DNA of 64,000 bases. It comes from Gaoshiqia sediminis. Its GTDB lineage: Bacteria; Bacteroidota; Bacteroidia; Bacteroidales; Prolixibacteraceae. Position numbers and translations under genes: made by a program. Below the pieces are notes generated by a model. That model saw nothing but the letters and a program-made list of their open reading frames with translations. It ran no database searches and was not told where the DNA came from. Below are positions 34,518-43,625 of this stretch, in pieces (the first letter of the stretch is position 1; every line of letters starts with the position of its first letter). The stretch is taken from contig NZ_JAPAAF010000010.1 in assembly GCF_025907915.1 (NCBI RefSeq), positions 62,001 through 126,000 of the forward strand. Direction: 5' to 3'.

Positions 34518-36806
34518 ATGAAACAACTGCTTTCCCTGCTAATTTTACTGCTGCTCTTTTCTGAAGCTTCTGCTCAAAAGGTTGCCTTGGTACTCAGCGG
34601 CGGTGGCGCCAAAGGGCTCGCCCACATCGGTGTGATCAAAGCCCTGGAAGAAAATCAAATCCCGATCGATTACATTGCCGGTACGTCGATGGGCGCCATT
34701 GTCGGCGGCCTGTATGCTGCCGGATTCTCTACCGACGAAATGGAAGTACTCTTCAAAAGTGAGCAGTTCAAGTTTTGGGCAACCGGAAAAATACAGGAAG
34801 AATACCGCTATTTTTTCCGAAAGCTGGAAGACAGCCCTTCCTGGCTAAGCCTGGACCTGGAAAGACGCGAAGATAAACTCAAGCTTCTGCTGCCCACCAA
34901 CCTCATTCCGGAAGAACAAATGGATTTTGCGTTTATGGAACTGTTTGCATCCACCAATGCAGTATGCCAGTATGATTTTGACCAACTATTTGTCCCCTTC
35001 TTTTGTATTGCCACCGATGTGTACAACAACAAGGAGGTGGAACTCCGGTCGGGCGACCTGGGCGAGGCCATCCGGGCATCGATGACGTTCCCGTTCTATT
35101 TTAAGCCGATTGTAATTGACGGCGCCTTGGTTTTCGATGGCGGCATTGTAAACAATTTTCCGGTTAAAAATGCCTTGGAAGCCTTTAAGCCCGATGTCAT
35201 CATCGGACATAAGGTGGCCAACAACGCCAGGAAACCGGACGAAGACGATGTGATGGCCCAACTGGAAAACCTGATCATGCAAAAAACCGATTACGAAATC
35301 AATCCCGAAAAAGGAATCCTGCTAGAAACTTCCTTCAACAATATCAACCTATTGGATTTTAACAAAATAGACATCATTCAAAAAGCCGGATACGATAAAA
35401 CCCAAAGTGTAATCGACAGTATTAAATCGCGGATTGAAAGGCGGGTGCCACTGCACGAGGTACAAAAAAAACGGCAAGCCTTCAACGCCCAAAAGCCGGA
35501 ATTGCTCTTTCAAAACGTTCAGGTTGAAGGTGTTCCCGACCCCATGCAACGCAAGTATATCATTCAGAGCCTCAAACACCGGTCGAACATCATTCCGCTG
35601 GATGAATTAAAAAAAGAATACTTCAAACTGGTAGCCGACCCTCAGCTGCGCTCCATTCGACCCATTTCCATTTATAATCCGGAAAATGGTTATTTCGACC
35701 TTCACCTGAAAGTAAATCAGGAAAAGCCGGTTGAAATCAAATTTGGAGGCAATGTTTCCACCAAGCCAATCAACCAGGGTTTTCTGAGTTTAGATTACCG
35801 TTTTTTCAATAACCGTGCTTATACCTTAAGTTCGAATATATATTTCGGACGTTTTTACAGTTCAATCAATTTAGGAGGACGCATCGACTTTCCCACCAAG
35901 TTGCCCTTCTACCTCTCCGGGGCGCTTACCTTTAACAGATGGGATTATTATTCAACCAGTAACGAATTCTTCTTTGAAGACGTGCTTCCGCCTTATATCA
36001 TTAAAGATGAAAACAATGTACGCCTCGAAATGGGATTCCCACTCGGAACAAAAGGAAAACTGATGCTCGGCACAAGCTATTCGGCTGCCAGCGACGATTA
36101 TTACCTGAACGAACAAGTCAAAAAAACCGACAATGCCGATAACACGCTGTTTGAAGCTTTTGCCGCCAGCCTGCGTTTTGAGGAAAATTCGTTCAATTAC
36201 AGGCAGTTTCCAACGGAAGGGATCTCCACGTTTCTTGGCTTTACACTCATTGACGGCAACGAAGATTTTACACCCGGCTCAATCACTGCAGAACAAGTGG
36301 AAAGTCATCGTCAGCATCAGTATTACTCCCTAAAAGGGAATTTCGACAAGTATTTTAAAATAAATAATCAATTTACGGTGGGGTTATTGGGCGAAGCTGT
36401 TTACAGCAATAAAAAAACCTTCAGCAACTACCGGTCCACCGTGCTCAATGCTCCCGGCTTTACCCCAACGCCCTACAGCCAAACGATATTTACCGATAAT
36501 TTCAGGGCAACCAAGTATGTTGCTTCCGGACTAAAAACTATCGTTCACCTAAGCGACCAGCTTCATTTTAGGGCCGAGGGATATGCTTTTATTCCAATGA
36601 GAAACATCCTAATGAAAGATGATTACCTGGCTGACTACAATGAAAAAACCTTTTCGTCTTTCAATTTCATGGGGCTTGGCGGGCTGGTTTATCACACCGG
36701 CATGGGGCCGGTTAGCTTAACGCTGAACTATTTTGAGAGTAAAGACACTAACCTGTTTATGGTGTTCAGCTTCGGCTATATCCTGTTTAACAAACGGGGC
36801 TATTAA
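34518..36806 (+). CDS. patatin-like phospholipase with outer-membrane barrel
   Basis: This 762-residue protein carries a signal peptide (MKQLLSLLILLLLFSEASAQ), a patatin lipase domain (about 20-220) and a C-terminal Omp85-like region. The patatin domain has the oxyanion loop LSGGGAKGLAHIGVIKALEE region, the nucleophile Ser in GTSMGA and the catalytic Asp in FDGGIVNNFP. A POTRA-like segment and a beta-barrel rich in alternating hydrophobics (about 330-762, ending GYILFNKRGY) follow. It resembles PlpD-type (type Vd) lipases: the enzyme is tethered to or secreted through its own barrel. The likely reaction is phospholipid or ester hydrolysis at the cell surface. Confidence 0.92.
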   Translation: MKQLLSLLILLLLFSEASAQKVALVLSGGGAKGLAHIGVIKALEENQIPIDYIAGTSMGAIVGGLYAAGFSTDEMEVLFKSEQFKFWATGKIQEEYRYFFRKLEDSPSWLSLDLERREDKLKLLLPTNLIPEEQMDFAFMELFASTNAVCQYDFDQLFVPFFCIATDVYNNKEVELRSGDLGEAIRASMTFPFYFKPIVIDGALVFDGGIVNNFPVKNALEAFKPDVIIGHKVANNARKPDEDDVMAQLENLIMQKTDYEINPEKGILLETSFNNINLLDFNKIDIIQKAGYDKTQSVIDSIKSRIERRVPLHEVQKKRQAFNAQKPELLFQNVQVEGVPDPMQRKYIIQSLKHRSNIIPLDELKKEYFKLVADPQLRSIRPISIYNPENGYFDLHLKVNQEKPVEIKFGGNVSTKPINQGFLSLDYRFFNNRAYTLSSNIYFGRFYSSINLGGRIDFPTKLPFYLSGALTFNRWDYYSTSNEFFFEDVLPPYIIKDENNVRLEMGFPLGTKGKLMLGTSYSAASDDYYLNEQVKKTDNADNTLFEAFAASLRFEENSFNYRQFPTEGISTFLGFTLIDGNEDFTPGSITAEQVESHRQHQYYSLKGNFDKYFKINNQFTVGLLGEAVYSNKKTFSNYRSTVLNAPGFTPTPYSQTIFTDNFRATKYVASGLKTIVHLSDQLHFRAEGYAFIPMRNILMKDDYLADYNEKTFSSFNFMGLGGLVYHTGMGPVSLTLNYFESKDTNLFMVFSFGYILFNKRGY

Positions 36807-36811
36807 CGCGG

Positions 36812-37147
36812 TTAACTTCGTACATGAGATGGCATATCGGCAGGCAATTCGAATGAGATTTCCACCACGCCCTTAAATTCACCGTCTTCCATCCACGGAG
36901 TTTGCAAAATCTGCTTTTTTCGTCCGTTTTTCTCCGTTGTATAGGCATTTTGCATGGGTGCCGCCAACATTTCCTTCAATCGTGTTTTGGAGGGTTCGGG
37001 GTGACAATCCAGCAGGTTTCTCCCCAACAGTTCTCCACCGCCATACTTTTGAAATTGCCACCGTGAAACCTTATTCATATAAACAACAATCCCATCCCGG
37101 TCGCAAACAGTTATTGCGCCCGAAAAATCATCCATCCAATTAACCAT
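36812..37147 (-). CDS. single PAS domain protein
   Basis: These 111 residues form one PAS domain: MDDFSGAITVCDRDGIVVYMN at the start, GGGELLGRNLLDCHP in the middle, and a closing strand GEFKGVVEISFELP. There is no output domain, so it may work by binding a partner. I start at the ATG at 37147, one base after the upstream gene's stop codon, so it is coupled to the GH16-like gene at 37149-38600. The sensed ligand is unknown. Confidence 0.82.
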   Translation of the reverse strand: MVNWMDDFSGAITVCDRDGIVVYMNKVSRWQFQKYGGGELLGRNLLDCHPEPSKTRLKEMLAAPMQNAYTTEKNGRKKQILQTPWMEDGEFKGVVEISFELPADMPSHVRS

Positions 37148-37148
37148 G

Positions 37149-38600
37149 TTACGATTTTTTTTGATACAAGCGGACCCAGTCAATTTCAAAATAATGCGGA
37201 AGGTCTTCAACCGGTTCTACAACAAGTGAACTTATATTCAGACTCATCGGCACATCCGGCACAGACTGCGCGAGTGTAAAAATCTCCTGATTATTTATTT
37301 TCCAACACACCTTGCCCGGCTCCCACTCCATCCGGAAAATATAAAATTGCCCTGCCTGCAAACCCGACAATGACTCATGTTGTGTGGCTCCGTTAGATGA
37401 AGCATACCCCAAACGGCACACCGCGCCACTTTCAACCAGATTCAAACGATGATGGTTCTGAAAGTCGGACAGGTAAAAAAGGTCAACCAATTGGTTCTTA
37501 GGCTGATATTTCACTTTGGCTTCCAAGATTCCAAACCTCGTTTGGAACAACTCGCCGGTGGTTAACAATCCCGATGAATAATTGAAAGACGCTGGTGTGA
37601 AACCAATGGGGAAGTTCCAGGTAAACGAATCCGTTTTTTCCTTTTTAACCGCCAGTTGCAGATGGCTATTTCTTACCTGCACGTTGGCCCCGTCGGTATA
37701 GGCTTGCAAATCGCCGGCTTTGGAAAAGTTGCGCCCCAATGTTTTCTGTCCCATTGGGCTGATGGTTTGCCACTTGGAAGTATCCAGCGAAGATTGGTCA
37801 AAATGATCTTCAAAAACCACCTCCCAATTGTTGAAAAAGTCAAAGGCATTCGTACCCCGGTATTTCAGGTAATTAACAAACCGAGGCTGCTGCTTCAAGT
37901 CCAGATAGGCCTGTTCCTCTTTAAAAAGTTCAGATTTCTCCCACTTTTGCGCATCCTCGAGATAGGTTTTCCGAGCCTTAAATTCTTCCGATTCCACTTC
38001 GGCCTGCAACTCTTCAAAACGTTTCCGCTCGGATGAGTTGGCCATTTTTTGGTAATTCCGGTAGGCGGTACTTTTCTGAAATTTCTGCCAAAACAGTACC
38101 GATTCAGACGATTTCAGCTGCTGGTACTCCATATATTTCTTATGAGCCTCGGTGTCTTCAAACCGGTCATCTTTCCTTTTTTGTTGCTTAAAAGCTGCTT
38201 TGTCTGCCTGGTATAGTCTATCCTGCACATATCTCGCCAACAGCTGAAAGCGCCGGATCTCTTCGCTTTCCTGTAATTCCTGAAAGCGTTTCAGATCAGA
38301 TGATGACTGCACCTGGTAAAAATCGCGCAGTTTTCTGTTCTTTTCCAACTTTCGAAATTCCAAAAGGGATTTTTCTTCCGGGCTACCTTTAAACCGCAAT
38401 GAGCGAATCTCCGCTTTCTCCTTCTTAAATTCGGACGAATCAACCCGCTTTTCCAACGCAAGGAATTGCGGTAATTCGCCACTTTGTTCAAGCTGAATAA
38501 ACAACTGATAGTCAGCCCACAGATTATCTCTGGAAGTTTCTACTTTTGAGGTATTCCTGAGTCCTTTGAATGTGCTCAGAAAAAATAGTTTGAATGACAT
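37149..38600 (-). CDS. helical-repeat protein with degenerate GH16-like domain
   Basis: The 483-residue protein has two parts. Residues about 25-250 are highly charged helical repeats with a loose 12-14 residue pattern (SSDLKRFQELQES, SSERKRFEELQAE, SEEFKARKTYLED). Residues about 259-483 look like a GH16/laminarinase-type jelly roll: FEDHFDQSSLDTSKW, YTDGANVQVRNSHLQLAVKK, FGILEAKVKY, FRMEWEPGKVCWKINN, FEIDWVRLYQ. The catalytic ExDxxE signature that should follow the FGILEAKVKY strand is absent, so it may bind rather than cleave glycans. I see no convincing signal peptide. It forms a pair with the PAS gene. Function unknown. Confidence 0.75.
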   Translation of the reverse strand: MSFKLFFLSTFKGLRNTSKVETSRDNLWADYQLFIQLEQSGELPQFLALEKRVDSSEFKKEKAEIRSLRFKGSPEEKSLLEFRKLEKNRKLRDFYQVQSSSDLKRFQELQESEEIRRFQLLARYVQDRLYQADKAAFKQQKRKDDRFEDTEAHKKYMEYQQLKSSESVLFWQKFQKSTAYRNYQKMANSSERKRFEELQAEVESEEFKARKTYLEDAQKWEKSELFKEEQAYLDLKQQPRFVNYLKYRGTNAFDFFNNWEVVFEDHFDQSSLDTSKWQTISPMGQKTLGRNFSKAGDLQAYTDGANVQVRNSHLQLAVKKEKTDSFTWNFPIGFTPASFNYSSGLLTTGELFQTRFGILEAKVKYQPKNQLVDLFYLSDFQNHHRLNLVESGAVCRLGYASSNGATQHESLSGLQAGQFYIFRMEWEPGKVCWKINNQEIFTLAQSVPDVPMSLNISSLVVEPVEDLPHYFEIDWVRLYQKKS

Positions 38601-38734
38601 GTGCTAGTTAATTTGCGTATCACAACAAAGTTTAAAAATAATAATAAAAAATATACATCTTCACATTTTTTAACTTCTCCCCGAAAAAGATTAATTTCAT
38701 CCGGTATTTTAAGATTGTTAAAACGAACACCCTT

Positions 38735-39838
38735 ATGAGAGAAAGAAGAATCTTCCTGCAATTCTTGTTGATCTTTAGCTTTTTATTTTCCGTTGATGGA
38801 ATTGGTCAGAATTTTTTCAATACCGATTACGATCCGGCCAAAACCTACATCCTGATGACCAATCCTACTGTTGAGAACATCGAAAAGGTGCGTTACTTAT
38901 TGGATAAACACCTGTTGTTTGTGGGCGAAACCGAGTTCATCGGCGTTTATTTTTATGCCGAACGATACGATTACTCACAGTCAATCAGGCACATCCGCGA
39001 CAACAACCTGGAAAAATTCCATTTACAACGCCTCACCGGTACGCTAACTGCGGAGAATGTATTTGAGACGAATGATTTTACCAACAATTTCGACATCATG
39101 TTCGGCCAAACGAAAGGTATTTTCCTGTTCGACGGCCCCGATATCCAACCGGAGATTTACGGCGAAGAGAAAAAATTTGCCGATGTTACCGATCCCCAGC
39201 GGCATTTATTTGAGGTTTCGTTTGTTTTCCACCTGCTGGGAAGCAGCAAAAACCCGAACTACACCCCGTTTTTGGAACGCAACCCCAAATATTTTGTCAT
39301 CGGTTTCGGGCTGGGCATGCAAACCATGAACGTAGCCACCGGCGGCACACTTATTCAGGATATTCCCGCTGAACTTTACCAGGCAACCATCCACCAGGAT
39401 ATTGTCCAGCTCGATCAGGACAACCTGCACCGCAACTACTGGCAGGAAATTTTCGACAACCCGCAACTGATGCAGATCAGCTTTCACCCGCTAAGGCTCG
39501 AACTTAACGGCTTTTTCATGAAAGAAGTGAAATGGAAATCAAACATTTCGCCACCGGTATTGAGCGCACACCACCAATCGGTGGAGAACCTGAGCGAGGC
39601 GTGGGAAGTTACGGCGCGGTCCATGGACGGGAAAGTTATCGAGGGCATTCGCCACACAAAATACCCAAACGTATTTGGCACCCAGTTCCTTCCAACGGAA
39701 CCCGGCTTATACGAACAGCGCGGGCAATACAAATTTTCGCCACGCGATGTGCTGCAAAGTTATTTTGAGCGCACCGGCAAGGACGGTGTAAAATTTCACA
39801 AACGGTTCTGGAAACGCGTTTCGAAAGCACTGAATTAA
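38735..39838 (+). CDS. secreted PuuD-like class I amidotransferase, probably inactive
   Basis: This 367-residue protein has a signal peptide (about 1-24) and the fold signature of gamma-glutamyl-GABA hydrolases (peptidase C26). The block [19 protein letters not shown] at 186-204 and TLIQDIP align with GICRGMQ-type elbows, but the nucleophile Cys is Gly192. The [16 protein letters not shown] block is kept, yet the usual QxHPE is QFLPTE (317-322), so the catalytic His is Leu319 and the Glu is displaced. It is therefore probably a pseudoenzyme with a binding or structural role in the periplasm. It stands alone 62 bases before prfC. Confidence 0.8.
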   Translation: MRERRIFLQFLLIFSFLFSVDGIGQNFFNTDYDPAKTYILMTNPTVENIEKVRYLLDKHLLFVGETEFIGVYFYAERYDYSQSIRHIRDNNLEKFHLQRLTGTLTAENVFETNDFTNNFDIMFGQTKGIFLFDGPDIQPEIYGEEKKFADVTDPQRHLFEVSFVFHLLGSSKNPNYTPFLERNPKYFVIGFGLGMQTMNVATGGTLIQDIPAELYQATIHQDIVQLDQDNLHRNYWQEIFDNPQLMQISFHPLRLELNGFFMKEVKWKSNISPPVLSAHHQSVENLSEAWEVTARSMDGKVIEGIRHTKYPNVFGTQFLPTEPGLYEQRGQYKFSPRDVLQSYFERTGKDGVKFHKRFWKRVSKALN

Positions 39839-39875
39839 TCCATTTGCCAAATCAGTCTTTTTCTTCAAAAAGTGC

Positions 39876-39883
39876 TACTTTTG
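39876..39883 (+). promoter_or_regulatory. -7 box upstream of prfC
   Basis: TACTTTTG fits TAnnTTTG and lies 17 bases before the prfC ATG at 39901. The leader would be very short. No good TTTG box at the usual distance. Confidence 0.45.
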
Positions 39884-39900
39884 CAGCTCAAATTTTCAAT

Positions 39901-41475
39901 ATGGGCTTTTTAGAAGAAATTAAACGCAGACGCACGTTTGGAATTGTCAGTCACCCCGATGCCGGGAAAACCACGCTCACCGAGAAATTACTGCTTTTTG
40001 GCGGGGCCATTCGTGTGGCCGGCGCTGTGAAAAGCAATAAAATCAAAAAAGGGGCAACTTCCGACTTTATGGAAATTGAACGTCAGCGCGGGATTTCAGT
40101 AGCCACTTCGGTAATGGGCTTTGAGTACCGTGGTTACAAGGTGAACATTCTGGACACCCCGGGGCACCAGGATTTCCAGGAAGACACGTTCCGTACGCTC
40201 ACGGCTGTTGACAGTGTAATCATTGTGATTGATGCGGCCAAGGGAGTTGAACCGCAAACCGAAAAGCTCATGAGTGTTTGCCGGATGCGAAAAACGCCCG
40301 TGATCGTGTTCATCAACAAACTCGACCGTCCCGCCCGCGACACCTTTACCCTGCTGGATGAGATTGAAGAACAGTTGAAAATCAAAACCCGTCCGTTGAG
40401 CTGGCCCATTAACAGTGGCGCCGATTTCAAGGGCGTTTACAATATTTACAAGCGTAGCCTGAACCTGTTCAACCCCAGTGTACAAGAAATTGAAAAGGGC
40501 TTCCTGTTTGAAGACATCCTGGATCCGGAACTGGAAAAACATATTGGCGACGACGCGCATACCCTGCGCGAAGAACTGGAACTGGTGGAAGGTGTTTATC
40601 CGGAATTTGAAGCCGAAGAATACCTGAACGGAGAACTTGCCCCCGTGTTTTTCGGGAGCGCCCTTTACAACTTCGGTGTGCAGGAATTGCTCGACGCGTT
40701 TGTGGAGATCGCCCCCAGCCCGCGCCCAAGTTTTACCGAAGAACGGGAAGTGAATCCCGAGGAAGATGGGTTCACTGGCTTCGTGTTCAAGATCCACGCA
40801 AATATCGACCCCAACCACCGCAGCCGTATTGCCTTTGTGAAGGTGTGTTCCGGAAAATTTGAACGCAACAACGTTTACAAACACATCCGTTCCGGAAAAA
40901 ACATCCGCATCTCGAGCCCAACGGCATTCATGGCGGCCCAGAAAGAAGTGATCGACGACGCTTATCCGGGCGACATCATCGGGGTGCCCGATACCGGCAA
41001 CTTCATCATCGGCGACACCATCACCTCCGGCGAGGATGTTCATTTTAAAGGACTCCCCAGCTTCAGCCCCGAACTGTTCCGCTTCATCGAAAATGCCGAT
41101 CCGATGAAATCCAAGCAACTGGCCAAAGGGGTCGATCAGTTAATGGAAGAAGGCGTTGCCCAGCTGTTTACCAGTCAGTTTAATGGCCGGAAAATTATCG
41201 GAACCGTGGGCCAGCTTCAGTTCGAAGTTATTCAGTACCGCCTGGAACACGAATACAACGCTAAATGCCGGTTCGAAAATATGCCCATGCACAAGGCCTG
41301 CTGGATTGAATGTGCCGACAAAAAAGTATTGACCGAATTTAAGAAACGGAAACATCAAAAAATGGCCGTTGACAAACGTGGCCGGGATGTCTTTTTGGCC
41401 GATTCGCCGTTCATCCTTCAAATGGCACAGGATGAATTTAAGGACATCAAATTTCATTTCACCAGTGAGTTTTAA
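39901..41475 (+). CDS. prfC: peptide chain release factor 3
   Basis: RF3 is the GTPase that removes RF1 or RF2 from the ribosome after termination. The 524-residue protein starts [20 protein letters not shown]. It shows G1 [15 protein letters not shown]2 around [12 protein letters not shown]3 DTPGHQDF and G4 NKLDRPARD, then domains 2 and 3 (ending [11 protein letters not shown]). I reject the in-frame ATG at 39844 because it adds a non-homologous leader across the promoter. It is followed 46 bases later by the DUF2179-family gene. Confidence 0.96.
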   Translation: MGFLEEIKRRRTFGIVSHPDAGKTTLTEKLLLFGGAIRVAGAVKSNKIKKGATSDFMEIERQRGISVATSVMGFEYRGYKVNILDTPGHQDFQEDTFRTLTAVDSVIIVIDAAKGVEPQTEKLMSVCRMRKTPVIVFINKLDRPARDTFTLLDEIEEQLKIKTRPLSWPINSGADFKGVYNIYKRSLNLFNPSVQEIEKGFLFEDILDPELEKHIGDDAHTLREELELVEGVYPEFEAEEYLNGELAPVFFGSALYNFGVQELLDAFVEIAPSPRPSFTEEREVNPEEDGFTGFVFKIHANIDPNHRSRIAFVKVCSGKFERNNVYKHIRSGKNIRISSPTAFMAAQKEVIDDAYPGDIIGVPDTGNFIIGDTITSGEDVHFKGLPSFSPELFRFIENADPMKSKQLAKGVDQLMEEGVAQLFTSQFNGRKIIGTVGQLQFEVIQYRLEHEYNAKCRFENMPMHKACWIECADKKVLTEFKKRKHQKMAVDKRGRDVFLADSPFILQMAQDEFKDIKFHFTSEF

Positions 41476-41521
41476 TCCGCTGATATATTTCCTATATTCG
41501 TAGATAAACGAGCCGCTTACC

Positions 41522-42097
41522 ATGGAAGAATTTTACCAAAGCGATCTGTTTTCATATCTGGTACTGCCACTCATGATTTTTGTTGCCCGGGTTAGCGATG
41601 TAACCATCGGGACCCTGCGCATTGTCATGGTGTCCAAAGGGCAAAAACTCATTGCACCCGTCCTTGGATTTTTCGAGGTAATCATCTGGCTGCTGGCTAT
41701 GAGCAAGATCATTCAAAACATCGACAACTGGGTAGCTTATTTCGCCTACGGACTGGGATTTGCCGCAGGAAATTACATTGGCCTCATCCTCGAAGAAAAA
41801 CTGGCCGTGGGCATTGTCCAACTGCAGATCATCACCCGGGCCAATGCCGATAACCTGATTGCGAAGCTCAAAGCCCGGGGCTACGGCATTACCTACCACG
41901 AAGCCCATGGAGCTACCGAGAAAGTCGGCGTCATTTATTCCATCATCAAACGGGCCGACATTAAGCCGGTCATCGAAATCATTCGCACCTACAATCCCAA
42001 CGCCTTCTACTCCATTGAAGATGTGAAGTTTGTCAGCAAAGGCGTTCAATCCACTGCCAAGCCCCTGCCCCTGCAACGCTGGCGAAAGGGTAAATAG
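41522..42097 (+). CDS. UPF0316/DUF2179 membrane protein
   Basis: This 191-residue protein has three membrane segments (about 10-30, 38-60, 68-92) with VSDVTIGTLRIVMVSKGQK between the first two, then a soluble DUF2179-type domain (about 95-170, from VGIVQLQIITRANADNLIAKL to YSIEDVKFVSKG). The arrangement matches the UPF0316 family of unknown function. It is downstream of prfC and probably co-transcribed. Confidence 0.88.
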   Translation: MEEFYQSDLFSYLVLPLMIFVARVSDVTIGTLRIVMVSKGQKLIAPVLGFFEVIIWLLAMSKIIQNIDNWVAYFAYGLGFAAGNYIGLILEEKLAVGIVQLQIITRANADNLIAKLKARGYGITYHEAHGATEKVGVIYSIIKRADIKPVIEIIRTYNPNAFYSIEDVKFVSKGVQSTAKPLPLQRWRKGK

Positions 42098-42294
42098 TCA
42101 ATTTAACAAGCTGCATCCAACAAAAACACCCGGGTTCAACATCCCGTTTTCGTAACATGAATTTAATGTTAGCAGTGTTTCGAATCGTTAAAAAAAGGGA
42201 GGCTTTGCTTACCATTTCTTAAATAAAATTGTGATCTTTGTCACACTTTTATACTTCTCATTATTAAAGGCACTATACAAAAATTTATAAACAC

Positions 42295-43464
42295 ATGTTT
42301 AAGATTCAGACCTTAAATAAGATTGATCCCGTCGGGCTAAAAAAGTTTCCGTTGGATCAGTACGAAATTGCCAGTGAGTTTCAAAACCCGGATGCGATTA
42401 TTGTCAGAAGCCAGTCGATGCACGACATGGAACTGCCCAAAAGCTTAAAAGCGATTGCCCGCGCCGGTGCCGGTGTAAACAACATTCCTATTGACAAATG
42501 CACGGAAAAAGGCATTGTGGTGTTCAATACGCCCGGAGCCAATGCTCACGCGGTAAAAGAACTGGCCCTGGCCGGTTTGCTGTTGTCGTCGCGCGGCATT
42601 GCCCAATCCATTGAATGGGCTAAAACACTGGTTGGCAAGGGCGATGAAGTTCCTGCGCTGGTGGAAGCCGGCAAGAAAAATTTTGGCGGCAACGAAATCC
42701 GCGGAAAAACCCTTGCCGTTATTGGCCTGGGAGCCATTGGCGTGCTGATTGCCAACGCCGCACAAGCGCTCGGAATGGACGTAATTGGCTACGACCCGTA
42801 CATTTCGGTGAAACAAGCCTGGAAACTAAGCCGCAACGTGAAACGCGCCGAAGGTATTGAAGTATTGCTCTCGCAAGCCGACTATGTGACCATCAACATC
42901 CCGCAAACAGCCGAAACCAAAGGCTACATCAACAAAGACAAAATCAAGATGATGAAGCCCGGTGTTCGCATCATGAATTTTGCCCGTGGTGGACTGGTAA
43001 ACTCAGCCGACATGAAAGAAGCGCTTGAATCGGGTAAAGTGGGTTGCTACGTGACTGATTTCCCGGACGAGGAAACCTTGAAAATGAAAAACGTAATCGC
43101 AATTCCCCACCTGGGCGCATCTACCGAAGAATCGGAAACCAACTGTGCAGTGATGGCCGTTGATCAGGTTCGCGACTATCTGGAAAAAGGGAACATCGTA
43201 AACTCGGTGAACTTCCCCGAAGCAGAAATGGAGCGCAACGGTGGCCCGCGTTTGGTTATTGCCAATAAAAACGTGCCCAAAATGGTCAGTCAAATTTCGA
43301 GCCTGCTGGCTTCCGAAGAACTGAACATTGCCAACATGCTCAATAAAAATAAAGCGGACATTGCCTACAATATAATTGATATCGACGGCCCTGTTCCTTC
43401 AAATGAATTGGCTGAAAAGCTGTTAGCCATTGAAGGTGTCATCATGGTCCGCATACTTCCGTAA
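42295..43464 (+). CDS. serA: D-3-phosphoglycerate dehydrogenase
   Basis: SerA oxidises 3-phosphoglycerate in the first step of serine synthesis. The 389-residue protein shows the substrate domain ARAGAGVNNIPIDKC, NTPGANAHAVKELALAGLL, the NAD motif VIGLGAIGVLIANAAQALG, the catalytic stretch MNFARGGLVN and IPHLGASTEESETNC, and a C-terminal ACT-like regulatory domain (about 320-389). serC is not adjacent. The leader of about 190 bases carries no motif that I recognise. A terminator follows. Confidence 0.94.
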   Translation: MFKIQTLNKIDPVGLKKFPLDQYEIASEFQNPDAIIVRSQSMHDMELPKSLKAIARAGAGVNNIPIDKCTEKGIVVFNTPGANAHAVKELALAGLLLSSRGIAQSIEWAKTLVGKGDEVPALVEAGKKNFGGNEIRGKTLAVIGLGAIGVLIANAAQALGMDVIGYDPYISVKQAWKLSRNVKRAEGIEVLLSQADYVTINIPQTAETKGYINKDKIKMMKPGVRIMNFARGGLVNSADMKEALESGKVGCYVTDFPDEETLKMKNVIAIPHLGASTEESETNCAVMAVDQVRDYLEKGNIVNSVNFPEAEMERNGGPRLVIANKNVPKMVSQISSLLASEELNIANMLNKNKADIAYNIIDIDGPVPSNELAEKLLAIEGVIMVRILP

Positions 43465-43488
43465 TAAAATCAGACAATGAAAAACATC

Positions 43489-43537
43489 GATACCGGTATA
43501 TGTTAAGCCTTTGCGAAACTTACCGGTATCTTTTTTT
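43489..43537 (+). terminator. serA terminator
   Basis: GATACCGGTA (43489-43498) pairs with TACCGGTATC (43521-43530) and seven T follow. Confidence 0.85.
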
Positions 43538-43564
43538 CAGCAAGTCTTTATCTGGAAATTATTT

Positions 43565-43572
43565 TATTTTTG
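43565..43572 (+). promoter_or_regulatory. -7 box upstream of tkt
   Basis: TATTTTTG fits TAnnTTTG and lies 53 bases before the ATG. Confidence 0.5.
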
Positions 43573-43625
43573 CAACCGATGTCTTAAAATCGAAAGATTA
43601 ATTCTGGCAAAAAATTTTAAAAATC

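Noticed and set aside
40096-41118. A 340-codon open frame on the minus strand
   Set aside because: It is antisense to prfC, whose GTPase motifs are unambiguous; no independent domain.
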